Below are positions 45,240 to 55,419 of a DNA stretch of 64,000 nt, piece after piece (positions within the stretch are counted from its first letter, which is position 1; the number at the start of each line of letters is the position of its first letter). Made by a program: the position numbers and the translations under genes. Source of the DNA: Pseudomonas sp. MM211. GTDB lineage: Bacteria > Pseudomonadota > Gammaproteobacteria > Pseudomonadales > Pseudomonadaceae. The stretch covers positions 2,108,001 through 2,172,000 of the forward strand of contig NZ_CP081942.1 in the NCBI RefSeq assembly GCF_020386635.1, written 5' to 3'. The notes beneath the pieces were generated by a model. That model saw only the letters and a program-made list of their open reading frames with translations. It was not told the origin of the DNA and ran no database searches.

Positions 45240-46204
45240 AGGGCGTTCCGCAGGCTGAGGTTTTCCGGGTGCGGTTGCAGGTAGACCTGCTGCTCGATGT
45301 AGCTGTCGGGGTGCTGGCGGAAGTGGTGCTTGAGCAGGGTCAGCGGCACCACCAGTGGCACGATGCCCTGCCGGTACTGCTCGATGAGCTGCTGCATTTC
45401 CTGCTTTTCCGCGGCGCTCAGGGAGCTTTTCAGGTAGCCGCTCAGGTGTTGCAGCACGTTGGCATGCGTGCCGCGCGTCGCGCAGCGTTTCAGCGCGGTC
45501 ATCAGTTCGCCGATGTAGTGCTCGGCCAGGCTGTGTAGATCCTGCCCGGACAAATCGCTGAGTAGGCGACCGAGGCGTTTGTAGCGCAGTGGATCGGTGG
45601 CCATCAGCAGGTATTTGTGGCGGGCATGGAATGCGATCAGCTTGCCGCGGCTCAGGCCGGATTCACAGAGCGCCTGCCACTGCGCGTAGGTGAATACCCG
45701 GGTCAGGAAGTTCTCACGCAGCACCGGGTCGTTGAGCCGGCCATCTTCCTCGATGGGCAGGTTTGGGTGGCGTTCGCACAGCACCGCGGTGTACAGGCCG
45801 CGGCCTTTCGGCTCGCTGGGGTGACCGTTGTCCTGATAGACCTTGACCCGTTCCAGGCCACAGGACGGCGACTGCTGCATGACGATATAGCCGCAGATCG
45901 GTGGCAAATCGGCAGCCACCTGCTCGCCATAGGCGGTCAGCGCCTCGGTGTGATCCTTGTCAGGATGTACGGTGCCCACGGCACGGGGCGCTGCCGGGTC
46001 ACCCACCAGGCGGATCGGCTCGCGCGGCGTACCCAGGCCAATGGCGACTTCCGGGCAGAAGGGCACGAACTCGAAATAGTCGCTCAACTGATCCAGGCAT
46101 AGCCGGGAGGCCTTGTGGCCGCCGTTGTAGCGCACTTCGGCGCCGAGCAGGCAGGCGCTGACGCCAAGCTTGGGTTTTTCGCGGTGGAGCGGGCTGGCTG
46201 GCAT
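45236..46204 (-). CDS. DUF523/DUF1722 (YbgA) protein
   Basis: A 322-residue fusion. DUF523 at about 8-150 (KLGVSACLLGAEVRYNGGHK, MQQSPSCGLERVKVY) has conserved Cys, and DUF1722/YbgA at about 185-305 (LIAFHARHKYLLMATDP). Commonly next to phrB in pseudomonads; function unknown, possibly linked to DNA repair or redox. It is the first gene of the long minus-strand operon, 4-nt overlap with the MerR gene, and is preceded by the paired TGTACA operators. Confidence 0.9.
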   Translation of the reverse strand: MPASPLHREKPKLGVSACLLGAEVRYNGGHKASRLCLDQLSDYFEFVPFCPEVAIGLGTPREPIRLVGDPAAPRAVGTVHPDKDHTEALTAYGEQVAADLPPICGYIVMQQSPSCGLERVKVYQDNGHPSEPKGRGLYTAVLCERHPNLPIEEDGRLNDPVLRENFLTRVFTYAQWQALCESGLSRGKLIAFHARHKYLLMATDPLRYKRLGRLLSDLSGQDLHSLAEHYIGELMTALKRCATRGTHANVLQHLSGYLKSSLSAAEKQEMQQLIEQYRQGIVPLVVPLTLLKHHFRQHPDSYIEQQVYLQPHPENLSLRNAL

Positions 46205-46226
46205 GGCGCACCTTCGAGAATGTTCT

Positions 46227-46301
46227 TGTACAAGGATTTATTTTTGTACAAGTTTCATTTCATCTTAAGCGCGATCTTGTACAAGTCAAATACTGTGTAC
46301 A
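46227..46301. promoter_or_regulatory. Paired TGTACA-N12-TGTACA operator sites
   Basis: TGTACA occurs at 46227, 46245, 46278 and 46296. The first two and the last two are each spaced 18 bp apart, i.e. TGTACA-N12-TGTACA twice in the 131-bp gap upstream of the DUF523/YbgA operon. Three of the four are extended palindromes (CTTGTACAAG or TTGTACAA). They are strong candidates for the binding sites of the MerR protein encoded in the operon. Confidence 0.75.
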
Positions 46302-46335
46302 GCTTCTGTCCGCATCAGGTGCAATAAGCGACGTC

Positions 46336-47660
<1,325 letters not shown>

Positions 47661-47833
47661 TTATGTCCGGTCGGCCAGTATCTGCAGCCAGGGCATCTAT
47701 TCTTCAGAATAGGCGCGGGCGGCAATAGTTTCCCCGTTTCTGTCGACGGTCTGTTCTGACGTGCGATTGTTCCAGCTCATCGCCCTCTGCCAGCAGCGTC
47801 GAATTCCGGAGCACAAACAGTGAGGAACCTGCC

Positions 47834-48733
47834 ATGCATATCCTTATCACCGGCGGTACTGGCCTGATTGGCCGCGCACTTTGTCACCAGTGGATCGAAC
47901 AGGGGCATCGGCTGACGGTATGGAGTCGTCGCCCGGAGCAGGTGGCAATGCTTTGCGGTACCCGGGTACGTGGTGTTGGACGCCTGGAGGATATCGGCGA
48001 TGAACCACTGGATGCCGTGGTCAATCTGGCTGGCGCACCGATCGCCGACCGCCCCTGGAGCAAGGCGCGCAAGCAACTGCTGTGGGAAAGCCGCATCCAG
48101 CTGACCGAGCGCCTGCTGGCCTGGCTGCAGGCCCGTGAGCAGAAGCCAGCCGTGCTGTTGTCCGGCTCGGCAGTCGGTTGGTACGGCGACAGCGGCGAGC
48201 ACATCGTCGACGAGCAGGCCCCCTCGGGCGCTGATTTCGCCGCGCAACTGTGCGTGGCCTGGGAGGACACCGCACAGCAGGCTGAAGCTATGGGGATTCG
48301 CGTGATCCTGCTGCGCACCGGCCTGGTGCTGGCGAAGCAGGGCGGCATTCTCAAACGTATGGTCACGCCATTCCGCTTTGGGCTGGGTGGCCGCATCGGC
48401 GGTGGACGCCAGTGGATGCCGTGGATACATATCGCCGACCAAATCGCCTTGATTGATTTTCTCTTGCAGCAGGAGCAGGCGCGCGGTCCCTATAATGCGT
48501 GCTCGCCACACCCGGTACGCAACGCTGAGTTCGCCAGTGAGCTCGGCCACGCCGTGCATCGCCCTGCCATCATGCCGTTGCCAGCCTTCGCACTGCGCGC
48601 CGGCCTCGGAGAAATGTCGCTGCTCCTGCTCGGCGGCCAACACGCGCTGCCAGTGAGGACGCAGGAAGCCGGCTTCGAATTTCGTTTCACTCATCTGGAC
48701 GTGGCTCTAGTGGATTTGCTGAGCCTTCATTGA
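47834..48733 (+). CDS. TIGR01777-family NAD-dependent epimerase/dehydratase-like protein
   Basis: A 299-residue extended SDR (YfcH-like): MHILITGGTGLIGRALCHQW, SGSAVGWYGDSGEH (with the catalytic-type Tyr), and C-terminal DUF1731 (ALPVRTQEAGFEFRFTHLDVALVDLL in outline). The substrate is unknown. GAGGA lies upstream of the ATG. hemH starts 14 nt downstream, a conserved pair in Pseudomonas. Confidence 0.9.
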   Translation: MHILITGGTGLIGRALCHQWIEQGHRLTVWSRRPEQVAMLCGTRVRGVGRLEDIGDEPLDAVVNLAGAPIADRPWSKARKQLLWESRIQLTERLLAWLQAREQKPAVLLSGSAVGWYGDSGEHIVDEQAPSGADFAAQLCVAWEDTAQQAEAMGIRVILLRTGLVLAKQGGILKRMVTPFRFGLGGRIGGGRQWMPWIHIADQIALIDFLLQQEQARGPYNACSPHPVRNAEFASELGHAVHRPAIMPLPAFALRAGLGEMSLLLLGGQHALPVRTQEAGFEFRFTHLDVALVDLLSLH

Positions 48734-48747
48734 CGGGATGACATTGC

Positions 48748-49710
48748 ATGACCGACCACGCTTTACTGCTCGTTAACCTGGGCTCACCGGCTTCCACCGA
48801 GGTGGCCGATGTGCGCAGTTACCTCAACCAGTTTCTGATGGATCCCTATGTGGTTGATCTGCCGTGGCCGCTACGGCGGTTGCTGGTGTCGCTGATTCTG
48901 ATCCGCCGCCCGGCGCAGTCGGCCCATGCCTACGCGTCGATCTGGTGGCCGGATGGTTCGCCGCTGATCGTTCTTAGTAAGCGCCTGCAGGAGGCGATGA
49001 AAACCCAGTGGATCCAGGGGCCGGTCGAACTGGCCATGCGCTATGGCGAGCCTTCGTTGGAAACCGTGCTGACTCGCCTGGCCAGCCAGGGCATCACCCA
49101 GGTCACTCTGGCGCCGCTGTATCCGCAGTTCGCCGACAGCACCACCACGACCGTGATCGAAGAAGCCAAAAGGGTGGTGCGTGAGCGCAAACTGCCGATC
49201 CGTTTCGCCATCCTGCAGCCGTTCTTCGACGACCCCGACTACCTCGATGCCCTGGCCGAGAGTGCACGGCCTTATCTGCAGCAGGATTTCGATCATCTGC
49301 TGCTTAGCTTCCACGGCTTGCCGGAACGACATATCCGCAAGCTGGTGAAGCACATCGATCCGCAGCACGACCTGCGTCGCCCTGACAGCGTGGGCGTCAG
49401 CGACGAGGTGCTGGCGCGTTGTTACCGCAGCCAGTGCCAGCGCACCGCGGAGGCCTTCGCTGCGCGTATGGGCCTGCGGCCCGAACAGTGGTCGGTGTCG
49501 TTCCAGTCGCGGCTGGGCAAGGACAAGTGGATCGAGCCCTACACCGAAGCGCGCCTCGATGAGCTGGCTGCTCAGGGCGTGAAGAAGCTGCTGGTGATGT
49601 GCCCGGCCTTCGTTGCCGACTGTATCGAGACCCTGGAGGAGATCGGTGATCGCGGCCGCGAACAGTTCGTGGAGGCAGGGGGGAGAGCCTGGAACTGGTG
49701 CCTTGCCTGA
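48748..49710 (+). CDS. hemH: Ferrochelatase
   Basis: A 320-residue enzyme inserting Fe2+ into protoporphyrin IX, the last haem step. It has [19 protein letters not shown], the active-site His in [12 protein letters not shown], and [21 protein letters not shown]. It is slightly shorter than many relatives but complete at both ends. A terminator follows. Confidence 0.95.
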   Translation: MTDHALLLVNLGSPASTEVADVRSYLNQFLMDPYVVDLPWPLRRLLVSLILIRRPAQSAHAYASIWWPDGSPLIVLSKRLQEAMKTQWIQGPVELAMRYGEPSLETVLTRLASQGITQVTLAPLYPQFADSTTTTVIEEAKRVVRERKLPIRFAILQPFFDDPDYLDALAESARPYLQQDFDHLLLSFHGLPERHIRKLVKHIDPQHDLRRPDSVGVSDEVLARCYRSQCQRTAEAFAARMGLRPEQWSVSFQSRLGKDKWIEPYTEARLDELAAQGVKKLLVMCPAFVADCIETLEEIGDRGREQFVEAGGRAWNWCLA

Positions 49711-49776
49711 ACGACCACCCGGACTGGGCTGCAGCGCTCAATCGGCTTTGCGAGCGAGCGCCGCAAAGCGTGTAAA

Positions 49777-49806
49777 AAATGCCCGGTTAGAGCCGGGCAT
49801 TTTCTT
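49777..49806. terminator. Bidirectional terminator between hemH and uraA
   Basis: AAATGCCCGG-TTAGAG-CCGGGCATTT with a T-rich segment on the plus side and A-rich on the other, serving the convergent hemH and uraA genes. Confidence 0.92.
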
Positions 49807-49808
49807 TC

Positions 49809-51086
49809 TCAGATATCTGGCGCGTCGTCCGCTTTCTTTTTCTTCCAACCGTCATTGCCCGGCAGGATCAGATTCAGCGCGATGGCGACGATGGCACACA
49901 GGGCGATGCCCTTGAGGCCGAAGTCGTCCGGGCCGTCGCCGGTGCCGATCAGCACGCCACCGATACCGAACACCAGGGTCACCGAGACGATCACCAAGTT
50001 GCGTGCCTCGCTGAGGTCGACGCTGTGGCGGATCAGGGTGTTCATGCCCACCGCAGCGATCGAGCCGAACAGCAGGCATAGAATGCCGCCCATCACCGGT
50101 ACCGGAATACTCTGCAGGATGGCGCCGAACTTGCCGATGAAGGCCAGGGTGATGGCGAAGATCGCCGCCCAGGTCATGATCTTCGGGTTGTAGGCCTTGG
50201 TCAGCATCACCGCGCCGGTGACTTCCGCGTAGGTGGTATTCGGTGGGCCACCGAACAGACCGGCTGCCGAGGTGGCCAGGCCGTCACCGAACAGGGTGCG
50301 GTGCAGGCCCGGCTTCTTCAGGTAGTTCTTGCCAGTAACGCTGCCCACCGCGATGACGCCGCCGATGTGCTCGATGGCCGGAGCCAGCGCCACCGGTACG
50401 ATGAATAGGATCGCCTGCCAGTTGAAGGCCGGTGCGGTGAAGGCCGGCACTGCCAGCCAGGGCGCGTCGGCAACATGACTAAGGTCGAGAACGCCGAAGT
50501 AGATCGACAGGGCGAAGCCCACCAGGATGCCGGAGATGATCGGCACCAGGCGGAAGATGCCGCGACCGAACACGGCGACGATCACCGTGGTCAGCAGCGT
50601 CAGCATGGAGATCCACATCGCCGTGGCGTAGGGAACCAGTACGCTGCCGTCGCCACTTTTACCCATCGCCATATTGGCGGCGATCGGTGCCATGGCCAGG
50701 CCGATGGAAATGATCACCGGGCCGATCACCACGGGCGGTAGCAAACGGTCGATGAAACCGGTGCCCTTGATCTTCACGGCCAGGCCGAGAAAGGTGTAGA
50801 CGAAGCCGGCCGCGACCACGCCGCCCATGGTTTCCGCCAGGCCGAACTGGCCCTTGGCGAGAATGATCGGGGTGATGAACGCGAAGCTCGAGGCCAGGAA
50901 CACCGGTACCTGACGGCCCGTGACGATCTGGAACAGCAGGGTGCCCAGGCCCGCGGTGAACAGTGCCACGTTGGGATCGAGGCCAGTGATCAGCGGCATC
51001 AGCACCAGGGCGCCGAAGGCCACGAAGAGCATCTGCGCGCCGGACAGCACCTGACGCCACAACGGATCGTTGAATTCGTCGCGCAT
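49809..51086 (-). CDS. uraA: Uracil-xanthine permease (NCS2 family)
   Basis: A 425-residue NCS2 transporter with about 14 hydrophobic helices. Motifs include QMLFVAFGALVLMPLITGLDPNVALF and VIAVGSVTGKNYLKKPGLHRTLFGDGLATS. Imports uracil for the adjacent uracil phosphoribosyltransferase, whose stop is 3 nt upstream. The context strongly supports uracil over xanthine. Confidence 0.94.
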   Translation of the reverse strand: MRDEFNDPLWRQVLSGAQMLFVAFGALVLMPLITGLDPNVALFTAGLGTLLFQIVTGRQVPVFLASSFAFITPIILAKGQFGLAETMGGVVAAGFVYTFLGLAVKIKGTGFIDRLLPPVVIGPVIISIGLAMAPIAANMAMGKSGDGSVLVPYATAMWISMLTLLTTVIVAVFGRGIFRLVPIISGILVGFALSIYFGVLDLSHVADAPWLAVPAFTAPAFNWQAILFIVPVALAPAIEHIGGVIAVGSVTGKNYLKKPGLHRTLFGDGLATSAAGLFGGPPNTTYAEVTGAVMLTKAYNPKIMTWAAIFAITLAFIGKFGAILQSIPVPVMGGILCLLFGSIAAVGMNTLIRHSVDLSEARNLVIVSVTLVFGIGGVLIGTGDGPDDFGLKGIALCAIVAIALNLILPGNDGWKKKKADDAPDI

Positions 51087-51089
51087 CGA

Positions 51090-51728
51090 TCAGGCGTCCT
51101 TCTGCTTGGTGCCGAAGATCTTGTCGCCGGCATCACCCAGCCCGGGGATGATGTAGCCGTGTTCGTTGAGACGCTGGTCGATGGACGCGGTGTAGATCTT
51201 CACGTCCGGATGGGCTTCGTTGACCGCCTTGATGCCCTCGGGCGCGGCGACCAGCACCATGGCGCGGATTTCCTTGCAGCCGGCCTTCTTCAGCAGGTCG
51301 ATGGTGGCGACCATCGACGCACCGGTGGCCAGCATCGGGTCGATGATCATCGCCAGACGCTCGTTGATTTCCGGTACCAGCTTCTCCAGGTAGGTGTGCG
51401 CCTTCAGGGTTTCTTCGTTGCGGGCCACGCCGACGGCGCTGACCTTGGCACCCGGAATCAGGCTGAGCACGCCGTCGAGCATGCCGATGCCAGCACGCAG
51501 GATCGGCACCACGGTGATCTTCTTGCCGGAGATCTTCTCGACCTGCACGGGGCCTGCCCAGCCGGCGATTTCGTAGTTTTCCAGCGGCAGATCCTTGGTC
51601 GCCTCGTAAGTGAGCAGGGCGCCCACTTCCTGGGCCAGTTCGCGGAAGTTCTTGGTACTGATATCCGCGCGGCGCATGAGGCCGATCTTGTGGCGAATCA
51701 GCGGATGGCGGATCTCGAGGACTGGCAT
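51090..51728 (-). CDS. upp: Uracil phosphoribosyltransferase
   Basis: A 212-residue enzyme making UMP from uracil and PRPP. PRPP loop [16 protein letters not shown] and C-terminal uracil-binding [17 protein letters not shown] are visible. ATG 51728 ([19 protein letters not shown]) is the family start. Operon with uraA. The 280-bp gap to hpt holds divergent promoters and no gene. Confidence 0.97.
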   Translation of the reverse strand: MPVLEIRHPLIRHKIGLMRRADISTKNFRELAQEVGALLTYEATKDLPLENYEIAGWAGPVQVEKISGKKITVVPILRAGIGMLDGVLSLIPGAKVSAVGVARNEETLKAHTYLEKLVPEINERLAMIIDPMLATGASMVATIDLLKKAGCKEIRAMVLVAAPEGIKAVNEAHPDVKIYTASIDQRLNEHGYIIPGLGDAGDKIFGTKQKDA

Positions 51729-52008
51729 TGCGGGGTCTCCGGCAAAAATGGGCAAAAAACACGCTAGATTAAAGCATTGCGTTGCGCTGTGGGCGCTGCG
51801 AATGTGGAACTTTTTAAAAACCGCTCGCAACGGCCATGCCACTTGTCGAGCGCATCCGTGGACGCTTGCGCCCCTCTCAGCTGATGGGTAACGTGCCGCC
51901 TTTTTCTGACCCGGTGATCAGTTTGTACGCCGGAGCCATTCATACCGTGCGAACCGACGCCCGCAGAGCCACGCTTCTGCTCACAGTCGCCGCCAATGAG
52001 GACATGAC

Positions 52009-52566
52009 ATGCCCGCCGATCTCGCCCACATCCGCCAGGTAATGACCGAAGCCGACTGTCTGTACAGCGAGGCCGAAGTGGAAGCCGCCATCGCCCGCGT
52101 CGCCGTGGCCATCAACGCCGAACTGGCCGAGCGCAACCCGGTGGTGTTCTGCGTGATGAATGGCGGGCTGATCTTTTCCGGCAAGCTGCTGACCAAGCTC
52201 GACTTCCCCTTGGAGGCCTCTTATCTGCATGCCAGCCGCTACCGCAACCAGACCAGTGGCGGCGAGCTGTTCTGGAAGGCCAAGCCGGAAGTCTCGTTCA
52301 TCGACCGCGACGTGCTGATCATCGACGACATCCTCGACGAAGGGCACACCCTGGGCGCGATCATCGACTTCTGCCACCACGCCGGCGCTGCCAAGGTGCA
52401 CACCGCCGTGCTGATCGACAAGGATCACGACCGCAAGGCGCGCCCGGACCTCAAAGCCGACTACGTGGGCCTGCCGTGCGTCGACCGCTATATCTTCGGT
52501 TACGGCATGGACTACAAGGGCTACTGGCGCAATGCGCCGGGGATTTATGCGGTGAAAGGGCTCTAA
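52009..52566 (+). CDS. hpt: Hypoxanthine-guanine phosphoribosyltransferase
   Basis: A 185-residue purine salvage enzyme. It has the PRPP motif VLIIDDILDEGHTLGA and N-terminal VVFCVMNGGLIFSGKL. Divergent from upp; its stop overlaps by 4 nt the end of the convergent SulP gene. Confidence 0.94.
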   Translation: MPADLAHIRQVMTEADCLYSEAEVEAAIARVAVAINAELAERNPVVFCVMNGGLIFSGKLLTKLDFPLEASYLHASRYRNQTSGGELFWKAKPEVSFIDRDVLIIDDILDEGHTLGAIIDFCHHAGAAKVHTAVLIDKDHDRKARPDLKADYVGLPCVDRYIFGYGMDYKGYWRNAPGIYAVKGL

Positions 52567-54284
52567 AGGTTCGTCGATTCGTCGGACTCTGATCGCCAGC
52601 TCTCGCAGATCGCCCGAGCGCGGGGTAGATCCCGGGCATAGCTCAGGCGGCCATGGGCATTCTGCAGGCCGGCACGGCGCAGCTTCAGGCGCAGCGACGG
52701 CGAGGCGCCGCTGACGATCAGGGAAATGCCGTGCTTGCGGTACTCCAGCACGATGCTGTGCAGTGCCGCGAGGGCGGTCATATCGAGCATCGGCACGCCG
52801 CTGACGTCGAGAATCACCACCCGGATATGCGGATCGAGGCGGCGCAGGGCGCCCAGCGTGCGCTCCGCTGCACCGAAGAACAACGGGCCACGAATGGCCA
52901 GGGCCTGCACATGCTCCGGCAGGTCGTTCAGGGCCTGGTGGCTGTGCCGTGGCAGGCTGCGCGTGTCGGTCAGTTCGCTCATGCGCTTGATGAACAGCCC
53001 GGCAGCCAGCAACAGGCCGACGCCAACCGCCAGCACCATGTCGAACAGCACCGTGAGCAGAAGGCAGGTCAGCAATACCAGCACGTCGCTGCGTGGCGCG
53101 ATGCGCAGGGTATGCGCCACATGGTGGGCTTCGCTCATGTTCCACGCGACCATCAGCAGCAGGGCGGCCAGCGCGGCCATCGGCAGGTAACTGAACAGTG
53201 GGGCGAGAAACAGGATCGCCGCCAGCACCACGGCAGCGTGGATGATGGCTGCCAGGGGCGAGCGGGCACCGGCTCTCACGTTGGCGGCGCTGCGGGCGAT
53301 GGCAGCGGTTGCGGTGATACCGCCGAACAGCGGCGCGACCAGGTTGCCGATGCCCTGGCCGAGCAATTCGGCATTGGGGTCGTGTTTACTGTCGGTCATG
53401 CCATCGGCGACCACGGCGCAGAGCAGCGATTCGATGGCGCCAAGCATGGCGATGGCGAACGCCGGGGCCAGCAACTGGCGGATCAGCTCGAAGGACAGAA
53501 TCAGCGGCTGGCCATCGGCGCCAGGTAGATGCCAGGGCCAGGCAAAGGTCGGCAGAAAGGGCGGAATGCCCGGGTAGCTGACGCCGTCGACGACGTAGCT
53601 GAAGCGCTCACCCAGCGTCGCTACCGGTAGGCCGCCTCGCTCCAGCAGCAGGCCGAGCAGCGCACCGACCGTCAGTGCCACCAGATGCCCGGGGATGCGC
53701 GGCACCAGCCGCGGCCACAGCAGCAACACAGCAAAGCAGGCCAGCGCTACCAGGCTGTCGCCCAGATGGATGCCGGGCAGGGCCTGGAACAGCAACTGCA
53801 ATTGCTCCACGTAATGGCTCGGTTGTCCGGCCAGTTGTAGGCCGAGCAAGTCCTTGATCTGCAGGGTGGCGATGACGATGCCGATACCCGCGGTGAAGCC
53901 AAGCGTGACCGGGTAGGGCACGAACTCGATCAGGCGACCGGCCTTGATCAGGCCCAGGGCGATCAGGATCAGCCCGGCCAGCATGGTGCACAGCAGCAGG
54001 CCGCCGATGCCGAACTGCTGAGTGATCGGCAGCAGAATCACCACGAAGGCTGCGGTGGGGCCGGAAATGTTGAAACGCGAACCACCACACAGGGCGATCA
54101 GCGGCGCTGCGACCAGCACGGTGTAGAGGCCATGCTGCGGCGCCACGCCGACGGCGATCGCCAGGGCCATGGCCAGCGGGATGGCGATGATACCCACCGT
54201 GAGGCCAGCGCTCAGGTCGCCACGCAGGCTGGCCCAGGAGTAACCGCGCAGGCTCTGGCGACAAGCGGCGAACAGGGTGGGCAT
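52563..54284 (-). CDS. SulP-family anion transporter with STAS domain
   Basis: A 573-residue membrane protein. The transport core (residues ~15-430, LRGDLSAGLTVGIIAIPLAMALAIA, SGPTAAFVVILLP) is followed by a cytoplasmic STAS domain (~450-560, VVILDVSGVPMLDMTALAALHSI). SulP proteins carry sulfate, bicarbonate or dicarboxylates; the substrate is not decidable from sequence alone and there is no carbonic anhydrase next to it. Start ATG 54284 is preferred over an in-frame extension to 54365. Confidence 0.92.
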   Translation of the reverse strand: MPTLFAACRQSLRGYSWASLRGDLSAGLTVGIIAIPLAMALAIAVGVAPQHGLYTVLVAAPLIALCGGSRFNISGPTAAFVVILLPITQQFGIGGLLLCTMLAGLILIALGLIKAGRLIEFVPYPVTLGFTAGIGIVIATLQIKDLLGLQLAGQPSHYVEQLQLLFQALPGIHLGDSLVALACFAVLLLWPRLVPRIPGHLVALTVGALLGLLLERGGLPVATLGERFSYVVDGVSYPGIPPFLPTFAWPWHLPGADGQPLILSFELIRQLLAPAFAIAMLGAIESLLCAVVADGMTDSKHDPNAELLGQGIGNLVAPLFGGITATAAIARSAANVRAGARSPLAAIIHAAVVLAAILFLAPLFSYLPMAALAALLLMVAWNMSEAHHVAHTLRIAPRSDVLVLLTCLLLTVLFDMVLAVGVGLLLAAGLFIKRMSELTDTRSLPRHSHQALNDLPEHVQALAIRGPLFFGAAERTLGALRRLDPHIRVVILDVSGVPMLDMTALAALHSIVLEYRKHGISLIVSGASPSLRLKLRRAGLQNAHGRLSYARDLPRARAICESWRSESDESTNL

Positions 54285-54480
54285 CGTGGCACTTCCTGGG
54301 AGATTGCCGCCAGTATAGGAGCGGGTAGAGGGCGTGGTGGTTGACTTAGGTCGCGTACCGCTCAAGTCGTGCTGGTGTTAGAAAGGTCGGCTGCGTCTGA
54401 GTCCTGCGCCCTGCGTTGAGCGGTTGCGGCGCCGGGGTTACACTGCCCGCCCCGTGTGGTCTGGTTTGCTGGAGTGAGCG

Positions 54481-54768
54481 ATGCGTAAAGACAAGAAGCA
54501 GGTGATTGGCGACGAAGTGAGCGATGAGCAGATCAAGCTGTTTCTCGCCGTGGAACCGGCTGACGCCACGCCGCCCTCGCTGCACAAACTGGTCAAGGCC
54601 TACCGCGGTCTGCGTGACCACGACTTCGAGCGTTTCGTGGGTTTCTTCGTCGAAGCCGGTTATGACCTCGATGCCAAGGATGCCGACGGTAATGACTTCG
54701 TCGCCCTGATCAAGGATCAGCGTCAGTCCGAGGCTTACATCCAGGCAATCACCGCCGCGCGCGGTTGA
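54481..54768 (+). CDS. PA4642-type conserved protein
   Basis: A 95-residue soluble protein (MRKDKKQVIGDEVSDEQIKLFL ... GFFVEAGYDLDAKDADGNDF in outline) of a Pseudomonas-wide family of unknown function. The ankyrin-like DAKDADGNDF turn is noticeable. Alone, convergent with the DUF2845 genes. Confidence 0.85.
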   Translation: MRKDKKQVIGDEVSDEQIKLFLAVEPADATPPSLHKLVKAYRGLRDHDFERFVGFFVEAGYDLDAKDADGNDFVALIKDQRQSEAYIQAITAARG

Positions 54769-54819
54769 TCGCCAGCGGGTGACGGCGTCCTGTCGTCGCC
54801 CGCTCTGATCGTCTGATGG

Positions 54820-55128
54820 CTAATCGCCGCGTTTACTGTCGATCCTGTTCAGACGATTGCCCTCGAAACGCAGAAAGTAGTTCATGCCGTTGCGCGGGCC
54901 GTAATTCCATTCTTCTATCTGCACTTCATGGGTGAAGCCGTAGCTGTCGGTCTGTTCCTTGTAGCCAATGAACGCGCGGTTGTTTGGTTCGCCACATTTG
55001 GACAGGACTTCGGCGGTGCTGTCGCCGCTGCTCGCCAGGGCGCTGCCACAGCGCCAGGTCGCTGCGTTGACGGTGCCGGCCAGGAGCATGAGCAGGGTGC
55101 AAGATATGAGTGTCTTCATGGTCGTCAT
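54820..55128 (-). CDS. DUF2845 periplasmic protein, distal copy
   Basis: A 102-residue protein with signal peptide (MKTLISCTLLMLLAGTVNA) and a DUF2845 domain: TWRCGSALASSGDSTAEVLSKCGEP and WNYGPRNGMNYFLRFEGNRL. Two conserved Cys could form a disulfide. ATG 55128 overlaps the preceding stop as ATGA; ATG 55119 is an alternative nearer the signal peptide. It is a paralogue of the gene directly upstream; function unknown. Confidence 0.85.
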   Translation of the reverse strand: MTTMKTLISCTLLMLLAGTVNAATWRCGSALASSGDSTAEVLSKCGEPNNRAFIGYKEQTDSYGFTHEVQIEEWNYGPRNGMNYFLRFEGNRLNRIDSKRGD

Positions 55129-55415
55129 TGCTGGCGTTTGCGCTCGATGCGCGTCAGCCGATTGCCCTCGAAGGTTAGGATGGTAAACATGCCGTTGCTG
55201 GGCTCGTAAGCCCATTCCTCGATGTTCGTTTCGCGCCTGTCGTAGCCGCCTAGGGTATAGCCGACAGGGTCGCGGAATGCCGGCTCGCCACATTTCTGCA
55301 TCACCTCGAAGGTGCGATCGCCGAGGTTCACCAGCTTGCTGCCGCAGCGCAGGGTATCGGCCTGGCTCAGCAGTGGGGCGGCGCAAAGCGCCAGCATCAG
55401 ACCCAGTCGTTTCAT
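55125..55415 (-). CDS. DUF2845 periplasmic protein, proximal copy
   Basis: A 96-residue protein starting MKRLGLMLALCAAPLLSQADTLRC, a clear signal peptide, then LVNLGDRTFEVMQKCGEP and EEWAYEPSNGMFTILTFEGNRL. In the sequence as given it is read in frame as the C-terminus of the DUF748 protein, which would bury a signal peptide inside a fusion. I treat it as its own gene starting at 55415. Confidence 0.85.
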   Translation of the reverse strand: MKRLGLMLALCAAPLLSQADTLRCGSKLVNLGDRTFEVMQKCGEPAFRDPVGYTLGGYDRRETNIEEWAYEPSNGMFTILTFEGNRLTRIERKRQQ

Positions 55416-55419
55416 GTCG

